From Luteococcus peritonei (GTDB taxonomy: Bacteria > Actinomycetota > Actinomycetes > Propionibacteriales > Propionibacteriaceae), in assembly GCF_039526385.1 (NCBI RefSeq), contig NZ_BAAAIX010000001.1:86303-150302 (forward strand): 64,000 nucleotides of DNA, in the 5' to 3' direction. The notes beneath the pieces were generated by a model. That model saw only the letters and a list, made by a program, of their open reading frames with translations, was not told where the DNA came from and searched no databases. A program made the translations under genes and the position numbers. This document shows, piece by piece, positions 17,171-24,797 of the stretch (the stretch's first letter is position 1; the number at the start of each line of letters is the position of its first letter).

Positions 17171-17206
17171 CGAGGCCCCCACGACCGCACGGTCGTGGGG
17201 GCCTCG
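17171..17206. terminator. Bidirectional hairpin terminator between pdtaR and thioesterase gene
   Basis: A perfect 16-bp stem (17171-17186 with 17191-17206) with tetraloop GCAC, between convergent genes. It can serve both strands. Confidence 0.85.
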
Positions 17207-17268
17207 TGCCGTCCCTGTGCCGGCGCACGCGCACCCGGTCGGGGCTGGTGCCCCGTCGTCGGACTCGG

Positions 17269-17697
17269 TCAGGGGCTCTTGGGCGGGTCGATCAGCATGC
17301 AGGTGAGCCGGCCGGTGGCCACCCGGTGTCCCTCGTCGTCGGTCAGCTCCACCTGGTAGCTGCAGATGGAGCGACCCAGCTGCAAGGGGGTGGCCACGCC
17401 CGTCACCCACCCGGTGCGCGTGACGCGGTGGTGGGTGACCGAGATGTCCAGTCCCACCGCGATCCGCCCGAAGCCTCGGGCATGGGCATAGGCACCCATC
17501 GAACCCAGTGACTCCACCATCACGGCGCTGGCACCGCCGTGCCAGATCCCGGCCACCTGGGTGTTTCCCTCGACGGGGACGCGGCCCGAGACGCGCTCGG
17601 GGGAGAGCTCCAGCATCTCCAGGCCCATCTTCTCGTCGAGGGCACTGCTCATGCCCGTGGCCCACTCGGGCAGGTCAGGATTCGTCTCCCACAGCAT
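17269..17697 (-). CDS. Hotdog-fold thioesterase (PaaI / DHNA-CoA hydrolase-like)
   Basis: Small acyl-CoA thioesterase of the PaaI/YdiI group, 142 residues from ATG 17697 with TAGGG 8 nt upstream. Starting further upstream would run into the polA promoter. The core reads VEGNTQVAGIWHGGASAVMVESLGSMGA, with the HGG turn and the Glu of the hotdog active site, then ISVTHHRVTRTGWVTGVATP. Possible substrates include 1,4-dihydroxy-2-naphthoyl-CoA (menaquinone synthesis) or phenylacetyl-CoA; the sequence does not decide. Divergent from polA, with only 67 bp between starts. Confidence 0.85.
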   Translation of the reverse strand: MLWETNPDLPEWATGMSSALDEKMGLEMLELSPERVSGRVPVEGNTQVAGIWHGGASAVMVESLGSMGAYAHARGFGRIAVGLDISVTHHRVTRTGWVTGVATPLQLGRSICSYQVELTDDEGHRVATGRLTCMLIDPPKSP

Positions 17698-17734
17698 GGC
17701 GGCAACCCTAGGGCCTGCGTCGCCGGGCAGGAAA

Positions 17735-17757
17735 GTGTCGGTGGCGCGCACTAGAGT
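17735..17757 (+). promoter_or_regulatory. polA DNA-damage (RecA-NDp/PafBC-type) leaderless promoter
   Basis: The sequence gTGTCGGTG, 8 bp and TAGAGT matches the mycobacterial RecA-independent damage promoter consensus (tTGTCRgtg, N8, TAnnnT). The -10 ends 7 nt before the polA GTG, so the transcript should begin at or next to the start codon. Confidence 0.75.
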
Positions 17758-17764
17758 CGCCTGC

Positions 17765-20473
17765 GTGACTCCTGAGACGACGCGCCCCAAGCTGCTGCTG
17801 ATCGACGGCCACTCGGTGGCCTACCGCGCCTTCTTCGCGCTGCCGGTGGAGAACTTCTCCACCAGCACCGGCCAGCACACCAATGCGGTCTACGGCTTCA
17901 CCTCGATGTTGATCAACCTGCTGCGCGACGAGCAGCCCACCCACCTGGCGGTGGCCTTCGACCTCTCGCGGGTCAGTTTCCGCACCGAGAGCTATGCCGA
18001 CTACAAGGCCACCCGCTCCGCCTCGCCGGACGAGTTCAAGGGCCAGGTGGCGCTGGTGCAGGAGGTGCTGGACGCGCTCAACATCACCTGGGTCACCAAG
18101 GAGAACTACGAGGCCGATGACATCATCGCCACGCTGTCCACCCGCGCCACCGCGGAGGGCTTCGACAGCCTGGTGGTCACCGGTGACCGCGACGCCATGC
18201 AGCTGGTCGACGAGCACGTCACGGTGCTCTACCCGCGCAAGGGCGTCAGCGACCTGGCCCGGATGACCCCGGCCGCGGTGGAGGAGAAGTACCTGGTGGC
18301 GCCCGCGCGCTACCCGGAGCTGGCCGCCCTGGTGGGCGAGACCAGCGACAACCTGCCCGGCGTGCCCGGTGTCGGCCCGAAGACGGCCGCCAAGTGGCTG
18401 GACGCCCACGACGGCCTGGAGAACCTGATCCGGCAGGCCGACAGCGTCAAGGGCAAGGCGGGGGAGAGCTTCCGCGCCCACCTGGACGACGTGCGCCGCA
18501 ACCGCGAGCTGAACGCCCTGGTGCGAGACCTCGAGCTGCCGGTGGGCCCGGCCGACCTGGAGCGCCGCGACTGGAACCGGGAAGCGGTGCACGAGCTCTT
18601 CGACTCGCTGGAGTTCCGGGTGCTGCGAGACCGGCTGATGGAGGCCCTGCCCACCGAGCAGACCGCCCCCGAGGGTGGTTTCGAGGTGGTCGGTGAGGTG
18701 CTGGCGCCCGGTGCCCTGCCGGCCTGGCTGGAGGCGCACGGCCATGGTGAGCTCACCGGTCTGGACGTGATCGGCCACTGGGGATCGGGCAGCGGCGACG
18801 TCACCGCCCTGGCGCTGGCGGCCAGCGACGGGGCCGCGGCCTGGCTGTCCACCACCGAGCTGCTGCCGGCCGACGACGCCGCGCTGGCCGGCTGGTTGGC
18901 CGACCCCTCGGCCCGCAAGGCCGTCCACGACGCCAAGGGCCCGCAGCTGGCGCTCTGGGCGCGCGGCTGGCAGCTGGAGGGGCTGGCCTGCGACACCCTG
19001 CTGGCGGCCTACCTGCTGCGTCCCGACCAGCGCACCTTCGACCTGGCCGACCTGGCGCTGCGCCACCTCAAGCGGGAGCTGCGCGTCGAGGACTCCGGCG
19101 AGCAGGAGACCGCAGACCAGGACTCGCTCTTCGAGCTGGGCGACGACGACTCCGGCGCGGAGCAGGCCGCCCGCGCGGCCATGGTGCGGGCCCGCGCCGT
19201 GATCGACCTGGCCAATGCCCTGGACACCGAACTGGCCGCACAGGGCGGCAGCCAGCTGCTGGCCGAGGTGGAGCTGCCGCTGGAGACCACCCTGGCCCGG
19301 ATGGAGCAGGTCGGCATCGCCGTCGACGTGGACCACCTGGAGCGGCTGCGCAACGACTTCGATGCCAAGGTGGTGGCCGCCGAGCAGGCCGCCTACGAGA
19401 CCATCGGCAAGCAGATCAACCTGGGCTCGCCCAAGCAGCTGCAGGCGGTCCTCTTCGAGGACCTGGACATGCCGAAGACCCGCAAGACCAAGAGCGGCTG
19501 GACCACCGACGCGGAGGCCCTGGAGGGGCTCTACGCCAAGACCGGCCATCCCTTCCTGGAGCACCTGCTGGCCCACCGCGACTCGATCCGGCTGCGGCAG
19601 ACCGTCGACGGCCTGCTGAAGAGCGTCGCCGACGACGGCCGGATCCACACCACCTACATGCAGACCATCGCGGCCACCGGCCGGCTCAGCTCCACCGAGC
19701 CGAACCTGCAGAACATCCCGATCCGCACCGAGGCCGGCCGCCGGATCCGCGAGGCCTTCGTGGTGGGCCCGGGGTACGACTGCCTGATGACCGCCGACTA
19801 CTCGCAGATCGAGATGCGCGTCATGGCCCACGTCTCGGCCGACGAGGGCCTGATCGAGGCCTTCCGCTCCGGCGAGGACTTCCACTCCGAGATGGCGGCC
19901 AAGGTCTTCGAGACCGAGGCGGAGGCCGTCACCGGTGGGCAGCGCGCCCGGATCAAGGCGATGAACTACGGCCTGGCCTACGGCCTGAGCGCCTTCGGCC
20001 TGTCCAACCAGCTGGGGATCGCGGTGAGTGACGCCAAGGCGCTGATGGAGGACTACTTCGAGCGCTTCGGCGGGGTGCGTGACTACCTGCAGGGCGTGGT
20101 GGCCCAGGCCCGGCGCACCGGCTACACCGAGACCCTGCTGGGGCGGCGCCGCTACCTGCCGGACCTGAACTCGTCGAACCGCCAGCGCCGAGACATGGCC
20201 GAGCGGATGGCGCTGAACGCCCCGATCCAGGGTTCGGCCGCGGACATGATCAAGATCGCCATGCTCGACGTGGAGTCGGCGCTGTCCCAGGCCGGCCTGG
20301 CCTCGCGGATGCTGCTCCAGGTGCACGACGAACTGGTGCTGGAGGTGGCCCCGGGGGAGCGGGAGCAGGTGGAGGCCCTGGTGCGAGACCGGATGGGCCA
20401 CGCCATGGACCTCCAGGTGCCGCTGGACGTCAGCGTCGGCTCCGGCCGTTCCTGGCACGAGGCCGCGCACTGA
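17765..20473 (+). CDS. polA: DNA polymerase I
   Basis: Repair and Okazaki-fragment polymerase. 902 residues from GTG 17765. The N-terminal 5'-nuclease domain (about 1-290) contains DGHSVAYRAFFAL, VAFDLSRVSFR, YEADDIIATLS and GVGPKTAAKWL. The middle exonuclease-like domain (about 300-500) lacks the DxE metal-binding motif (LTGLDVIGHWG in its place), so proofreading is probably lost, as in many actinobacterial PolA proteins. The polymerase domain has motif A TADYSQIEMRVMAHVS, motif B RIKAMNYGLAYGLS and motif C LQVHDELVLE near residue 853. The promoter is of the DNA-damage type shared with uvrA, uvrB and uvrC. Confidence 0.97.
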   Translation: MTPETTRPKLLLIDGHSVAYRAFFALPVENFSTSTGQHTNAVYGFTSMLINLLRDEQPTHLAVAFDLSRVSFRTESYADYKATRSASPDEFKGQVALVQEVLDALNITWVTKENYEADDIIATLSTRATAEGFDSLVVTGDRDAMQLVDEHVTVLYPRKGVSDLARMTPAAVEEKYLVAPARYPELAALVGETSDNLPGVPGVGPKTAAKWLDAHDGLENLIRQADSVKGKAGESFRAHLDDVRRNRELNALVRDLELPVGPADLERRDWNREAVHELFDSLEFRVLRDRLMEALPTEQTAPEGGFEVVGEVLAPGALPAWLEAHGHGELTGLDVIGHWGSGSGDVTALALAASDGAAAWLSTTELLPADDAALAGWLADPSARKAVHDAKGPQLALWARGWQLEGLACDTLLAAYLLRPDQRTFDLADLALRHLKRELRVEDSGEQETADQDSLFELGDDDSGAEQAARAAMVRARAVIDLANALDTELAAQGGSQLLAEVELPLETTLARMEQVGIAVDVDHLERLRNDFDAKVVAAEQAAYETIGKQINLGSPKQLQAVLFEDLDMPKTRKTKSGWTTDAEALEGLYAKTGHPFLEHLLAHRDSIRLRQTVDGLLKSVADDGRIHTTYMQTIAATGRLSSTEPNLQNIPIRTEAGRRIREAFVVGPGYDCLMTADYSQIEMRVMAHVSADEGLIEAFRSGEDFHSEMAAKVFETEAEAVTGGQRARIKAMNYGLAYGLSAFGLSNQLGIAVSDAKALMEDYFERFGGVRDYLQGVVAQARRTGYTETLLGRRRYLPDLNSSNRQRRDMAERMALNAPIQGSAADMIKIAMLDVESALSQAGLASRMLLQVHDELVLEVAPGEREQVEALVRDRMGHAMDLQVPLDVSVGSGRSWHEAAH

Positions 20474-20509
20474 GCCGGATCCCCCGCGGGGACGGTCCGC
20501 TCGACAGGC

Positions 20510-21211
20510 TCAGGCCACCAGCGGGACGGCGTGGTAGACGATCCGCGAGGCCCAGTACCTGGTCGGCTTCTCGTAGTCCCAGCAGATGACGATGGCCAGC
20601 TGCGGGGCGCCGGCGTCGTCGTAGATGAGGGTCGAGTTGGGGTCGTAGTCCTTGACCCAGACCTTCGTGGCGCCGCTCACCGTCCAGCACAGGGTGCGCC
20701 CCTGGGCGTCCGACATGGCGATCACCGCGCCGGGCTTGAGCCCGTCGCTCGCGGCCAGGGCATTGCCCAGCGCGTGGCCCTTGCTGAAGGTGTGCGCGGT
20801 GAGCACCGCCTTGCCCTGCGTCGCGCCCGGTCGGGGGCCGCGGTTGTACCAGCCGACGGTGAAGGGCTGGCTGTAGGGCGGGGTCTCGGGGGTCCCGTCG
20901 TCGGCCAGGCCCAGGCTGAGCACGGGGGAGTCGACGTCCATGCTGCGCAGCTGGATGCGGGTCGGCACGATCGGCTGGTGGCTGCGGGCGCAGCCGGCGG
21001 GCAGGCCTCCCCGGGCGGCCGGCGTGCTGCTCGGGGCCGGGCTGCCCGAGGGGCGACTGGTGGCCGTCGAGAGCTGGCCCGTGGTCTGCTGGCCCGGCAG
21101 GCCGTCCACCCCACTGCTCGTGGCGGGTGAGCGCTGCTGCCACCAGCCCACGGCGAGGACCACCGCCAGGATCCCGCTCAGCAGTGCGACCAGCCTGCGT
21201 GTCCTGCCCAC
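20510..21211 (-). CDS. Class F-like sortase
   Basis: Membrane-anchored transpeptidase-fold protein of 233 residues. One N-terminal transmembrane helix (about 7-24) is followed by a Ser/Thr/Pro/Gly-rich spacer to about residue 80 and the sortase beta-barrel. The catalytic triad is visible as His140 (VLTAHTF), Cys210 (IVICWDY) and Arg223 (YWASRIVYH). The GTG start at 21211 has GGGGAAGGGG upstream. Class F is suggested by size and by the GLKPGAVI block after the His. It stands alone between polA and rpsA on the opposite strand, with no LPXTG substrate gene in the window, so its role is not known. Confidence 0.85.
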   Translation of the reverse strand: MGRTRRLVALLSGILAVVLAVGWWQQRSPATSSGVDGLPGQQTTGQLSTATSRPSGSPAPSSTPAARGGLPAGCARSHQPIVPTRIQLRSMDVDSPVLSLGLADDGTPETPPYSQPFTVGWYNRGPRPGATQGKAVLTAHTFSKGHALGNALAASDGLKPGAVIAMSDAQGRTLCWTVSGATKVWVKDYDPNSTLIYDDAGAPQLAIVICWDYEKPTRYWASRIVYHAVPLVA

Positions 21212-21308
21212 GGCATGCCCCTTCCCCCGCGGGCCACCCCCATGGCCCGTCTGCTGCGACCCTACCCGGGCGCCACGGCCAGCAGGCGTGGTGCGGGCGT
21301 CGGCCGGA

Positions 21309-21338
21309 TTGACCCTTCAGGAGGCCGAAAGATAGTCT
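21309..21338 (+). promoter_or_regulatory. Predicted sigma-A promoter of rpsA
   Basis: TTGACC (21309-21314) and TAGTCT (21333-21338) are separated by 18 bp. They predict a leader of about 145 nt before rpsA. The leader contains GTGCGTCCAC at 21450-21459, complementary to GTGGACGCAC at 21340-21349. Confidence 0.6.
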
Positions 21339-21491
21339 GGTGGACGCACTGTGGTCTGCGCACGCCTCGGACGTAGCAGGTCTGCGCTCGTATCGGTCGG
21401 TTCGGCCGTCGGTTCTTCCGGCACCTGTCTGGCTCTACGGAGGGTCGCGGTGCGTCCACACCACACACAATCCAAATCGGAGCCCTACTAC

Positions 21492-22955
21492 ATGACCTCC
21501 TCCACTGAGGCCTCTCCTCAGGTCGCAATCGACGACCTCGGCTCGGCCGAAGCCTTCATGGCTGCGATCGATGCCACCATCAAGTACTTCAACGACGGCG
21601 ACATCGTCACCGGCACCGTCGTCAAGGTCGACCGGGACGAGGTCCTGCTCGACATCGGTTACAAGACCGAAGGCGTGATCCCCTCCAAGGAACTCTCCAT
21701 CAAGCACGACGTCGACCCCTTCGACGTGGTCTCCGTGGGCGATGAGATCGAGGCCCTGGTCCAGACCAAGGAGGACAAGGAAGGCCGCCTGATCCTGTCC
21801 AAGAAGCGCGCCCAGTACGAGCGCGCCTGGGGCACGATCGAGAAGATCAAGGAAGAGGACGGCGTCGTCACCGGCTCCGTCATCGAGGTCGTCAAGGGCG
21901 GCCTGATCGTCGACATCGGCCTGCGTGGCTTCCTGCCCGCCTCCCTGGTGGAGATGCGCCGTGTCCGCGACCTGCAGCCCTACGTGGGTCAGGAGCTCGA
22001 GGCCAAGATCATCGAGCTGGACAAGAACCGCAACAACGTGGTCCTGTCGCGTCGCGCCTGGCTGGAGCAGACCCAGAGCGAGGTTCGCCAGAACTTCCTC
22101 ACCCAGCTGCAGAAGGGCCAGATCCGCAACGGCGTCGTCTCCTCGATCGTCAACTTCGGTGCCTTCGTGGACCTGGGCGGCGTCGACGGCCTGGTGCACG
22201 TCTCCGAGCTGTCCTGGAAGCACATCGACCACCCGTCCGAGGTCGTCGAGGTCGGCATGCCCGTCACCGTCGAGGTGCTGGACGTGGACATGGACCGCGA
22301 GCGCGTCTCCCTGTCGCTCAAGGCCACCCAGGAAGACCCGTGGCAGACCTTCGCCCGGATGCACCAGATCGGCCAGATCGTGCCCGGCAAGGTCACCAAG
22401 CTGGTTCCCTTCGGTGCCTTCGTGCGCGTCGAGGAGGGCATCGAGGGCCTGGTGCACGTCTCCGAGCTGGCCGAGCGCCACGTGGAGATCCCCGAGCAGG
22501 TCGTCAGCGTCAACGACGAGGTCATGGTCAAGATCATCGACATCGACCTCGAGCGTCGCCGCATCAGCCTCTCGCTGAAGCAGGCCAACGAGGGTGTCGA
22601 CATCGCCGCTGACGACTTCGACCCGTCGCTGTACGGCATGACCGCCAGCTACGACGAGAACGGCAACTACATCTACCCCGAGGGCTTCGATCCGGAGACC
22701 AACGAGTGGAAGCCGGGCTTCGAGGAGCAGCAGCGCGCCTGGGAGGCCCAGTACGCCGAGGCCCAGGCCCGCTGGCTGGCCCTGAAGAAGCAGGCCGAGG
22801 AGGCCGAGCAGGCCGACAAGAACGCCGCGATCGAGTCCGCCACCGCCGCCACCTACTCGTCTGCGGCCCCGGCCGACGTCGAGCCGGAGGGTTCGCTGGC
22901 CTCGGACGAGGCCCTGCAGGCCCTGCGCGACAAGCTCTCGGGCGGCGCCAACTGA
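21492..22955 (+). CDS. rpsA: Ribosomal protein S1 (four S1 domains)
   Basis: RNA-binding 30S protein that helps load structured mRNAs. 487 residues from ATG 21492, with CGGAG about 10 nt upstream. Four consecutive S1/OB repeats are visible: GDIVTGTVVKVDRDEVLLDIGYKTEG; GVVTGSVIEVVKGGLIVDI; GQIRNGVVSSIVNFGAFVDLG; and GQIVPGKVTKLVPFGAFVRVEEG. The last two are canonical, with the GLVHVSELS motif. A charged, Glu/Ala/Gln-rich C-terminal tail of about 120 residues follows. Four domains is the actinobacterial form. A hairpin terminator follows at 23001. Confidence 0.97.
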   Translation: MTSSTEASPQVAIDDLGSAEAFMAAIDATIKYFNDGDIVTGTVVKVDRDEVLLDIGYKTEGVIPSKELSIKHDVDPFDVVSVGDEIEALVQTKEDKEGRLILSKKRAQYERAWGTIEKIKEEDGVVTGSVIEVVKGGLIVDIGLRGFLPASLVEMRRVRDLQPYVGQELEAKIIELDKNRNNVVLSRRAWLEQTQSEVRQNFLTQLQKGQIRNGVVSSIVNFGAFVDLGGVDGLVHVSELSWKHIDHPSEVVEVGMPVTVEVLDVDMDRERVSLSLKATQEDPWQTFARMHQIGQIVPGKVTKLVPFGAFVRVEEGIEGLVHVSELAERHVEIPEQVVSVNDEVMVKIIDIDLERRRISLSLKQANEGVDIAADDFDPSLYGMTASYDENGNYIYPEGFDPETNEWKPGFEEQQRAWEAQYAEAQARWLALKKQAEEAEQADKNAAIESATAATYSSAAPADVEPEGSLASDEALQALRDKLSGGAN

Positions 22956-23000
22956 GGCCCTGTGCCCCAGCAGCCGCTCGCGATCTGACGAGCTGAACGG

Positions 23001-23031
23001 ATCGGCCCCCACCCTCGTGGTGGGGGCCGAT
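23001..23031 (+). terminator. Hairpin terminator after rpsA
   Basis: A perfect 13-bp stem (ATCGGCCCCCACC with its complement) around a 5-nt loop, followed by TTGTGTGT, a partial U-tract. Confidence 0.85.
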
Positions 23032-23121
23032 TTGTGTGTCCTGACAGGAAAAGCCTGCGGGATCGCTGATTCTTCCGTGCCGCTGGCGGACCGAGCCGTC
23101 CAGCCTCGATAGCCTGCCCGC

Positions 23122-24135
23122 ATGGTCCCCCAGACATCCCCCACGCGCTCTGGCATGCTCCCGGTCGGCCAGGGCCACCAGCTGTACTGGGAGGAGAGCG
23201 GCAACCCCGACGGAATCCCGGCCCTCTACCTCCACGGCGGCCCCGGCGCACCGCTGCGCTCCGGCCACCGTTCCCGCTTCGACCTGGAGCGCTACCGCCT
23301 GGTCTCGCCGCAGCAGCGCGGCGCCGGCCGCAGCACGCCCCGGGTGGGGGACCCGGAGCACCGGCTGGCCGACAACACCACCGCCCACCTGCTCGAGGAC
23401 CTGGAGCTGCTGCGGGCCCACCTGGGCATCGACAGCTGGCTGGTGGTGGGCGACTCCTGGGGCTCCACCCTGGCCCTGCACCATGCCCTGGCCCACCGCG
23501 AGGCGGTGCGCGGCCTGCTGCTGGTGGCGGTCACCACCACAGGTCCGCAGGAGGTGGACTGGATCAGCGAGGGCGTGTCCAGCATCTATCCCGAGGCCTG
23601 GGAGCAGCTGGCCTCCACCGTGGAGCGGCTGCACCCCGACTGGCGCCGCGGTGGGGGGCCACTGGTGCAGGCGGTGGCCGACCTGATGTCCCATGGCGAC
23701 GAGGAGGTCCGCACCGAGACCGCCATCGCCTGGATGGACTGGGAGGACACCCACATCCAGGTGGGCCTGCCCAGCGAGCTGTTGCCCTGGGACCGCTTCG
23801 GCGAGCGGCCGCTGTCCGAGCTGGTGGCCATGACCACCCTGGTGAGCCACTACTGGAGCCACCATCGTGCCCTGGACCCGGCCTGGGTGCCCACCGGCGG
23901 CCTGCTGGCGCACCTGTCCGAGCTCTCCGGACTGCCGCTGTGCATGGTCCACGGCCGCCGTGACGTCTCCGGCCCGGTCTCGATCCCGTGGGCTGTCAAG
24001 CAGCAGCTGCCCGAGGCCCAGCTCCACGTCGTGGAGACCGAGGGGCACGGGGGTGAGCTGATGGCGGCGCTGGCGCGTCGCGCCACCGACCACTTCGCGA
24101 GCACCGGGGACTTCTCTGGCATGCTGGGGCGATGA
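23122..24135 (+). CDS. pip: Proline iminopeptidase-like alpha/beta hydrolase (S33)
   Basis: Serine hydrolase likely to release N-terminal proline or related residues from peptides. 337 residues. HGGPGAPL forms the oxyanion-hole HGGP motif. The nucleophile elbow is GDSWGS with Ser112, and candidate acid and base residues lie in HGRRDVSGP and TEGHGG. The usual DQRGxGRS after strand 4 reads QQRGAGRS, so the first Asp is Gln. TAGCCT at 23110-23115 lies 6 nt before the ATG and no ribosome binding site is seen (leaderless). The stop overlaps the coaE start (ATGA). Confidence 0.88.
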   Translation: MVPQTSPTRSGMLPVGQGHQLYWEESGNPDGIPALYLHGGPGAPLRSGHRSRFDLERYRLVSPQQRGAGRSTPRVGDPEHRLADNTTAHLLEDLELLRAHLGIDSWLVVGDSWGSTLALHHALAHREAVRGLLLVAVTTTGPQEVDWISEGVSSIYPEAWEQLASTVERLHPDWRRGGGPLVQAVADLMSHGDEEVRTETAIAWMDWEDTHIQVGLPSELLPWDRFGERPLSELVAMTTLVSHYWSHHRALDPAWVPTGGLLAHLSELSGLPLCMVHGRRDVSGPVSIPWAVKQQLPEAQLHVVETEGHGGELMAALARRATDHFASTGDFSGMLGR

Positions 24136-24752
24136 TCCGGATCGGCCTCACCGGGGGCATCGCCTCGGGCAAGTCCACGGTGGGGGAGATGATGCGCCGC
24201 CGAGGAGCGGTGCTGATCGACTCCGACCAGCTGGCGCGTGACGTCGTGAGCGTGGGCAGCGAGGGCCTGGCGGCCGTCGTGGAGCGCTTCGGCAAGGGCG
24301 TCCTGCAGGCCGACGGCAGCCTGGACCGCGCCGCCCTGGGAAGCCTCGTCTTCGCCGACGAGGCGGCCCGTGCAGACCTGAACGCCATCGTGCACCCGCT
24401 GGTGCGCGCGGCCTCGGCGCAGGTGGAGGCACAGGTGGCCGACCCCTATGCCCTGGTGGTGCACATGATCCCGCTGCTGGTGGAGACCGGCCGGGCGCGT
24501 GACTTCGACGCCCTGGTGGTGGTCGACGTCGACGAGCAGGTCCAACTGGAGCGGCTGATGGCCCGCAACGGCCTGGATGAGGCACAGGCCCGGGCCCGGA
24601 TCAGCGCGCAGGCCAGCCGTCTCGACCGGCTGCGGGTGGCCGACTACGTGATCCGCAATGACGCCGGTCTGGAGGAGCTGGCCGAGCGCACCCATGCCGT
24701 CTGGCACCAGCTGCTGGCACTGCGTGACGGCACCGACTCCTGCGGCTGCTGA
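24132..24752 (+). CDS. coaE: Dephospho-CoA kinase
   Basis: Phosphorylates dephospho-CoA, the last step of coenzyme A synthesis. 206 residues. P-loop GLTGGIASGKSTV is at the N-terminus, then IDSDQLARDVV, NAIVHPLVRA, MIPLLVETG, and a C-terminal helical part with ARISAQAS. No extra DUF domain is fused, unlike longer mycobacterial versions. Translationally coupled to pip by a 4-bp overlap. The position between rpsA and uvrB is conserved in actinobacteria. Confidence 0.95.
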   Translation: MIRIGLTGGIASGKSTVGEMMRRRGAVLIDSDQLARDVVSVGSEGLAAVVERFGKGVLQADGSLDRAALGSLVFADEAARADLNAIVHPLVRAASAQVEAQVADPYALVVHMIPLLVETGRARDFDALVVVDVDEQVQLERLMARNGLDEAQARARISAQASRLDRLRVADYVIRNDAGLEELAERTHAVWHQLLALRDGTDSCGC

Positions 24753-24767
24753 ACCGGCCCGGGAAAA

Positions 24768-24790
24768 CTGTCAGGGGCCCGCGCTAGCCT
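24768..24790 (+). promoter_or_regulatory. uvrB DNA-damage (RecA-NDp/PafBC-type) leaderless promoter
   Basis: The sequence cTGTCAggg, 8 bp and TAGCCT fits tTGTCRgtg-N8-TAnnnT apart from the flanking bases. The -10 ends 7 nt before the uvrB ATG. Confidence 0.72.
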
Positions 24791-24797
24791 CTGGGGT

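Noticed and set aside
21351..21491. N-terminal extension of ribosomal protein S1 from GTG 21351
   Set aside because: The extension overlaps the predicted promoter/leader, is Arg/Ser/Val-rich and unlike S1; ATG 21492 has an upstream CGGAG.
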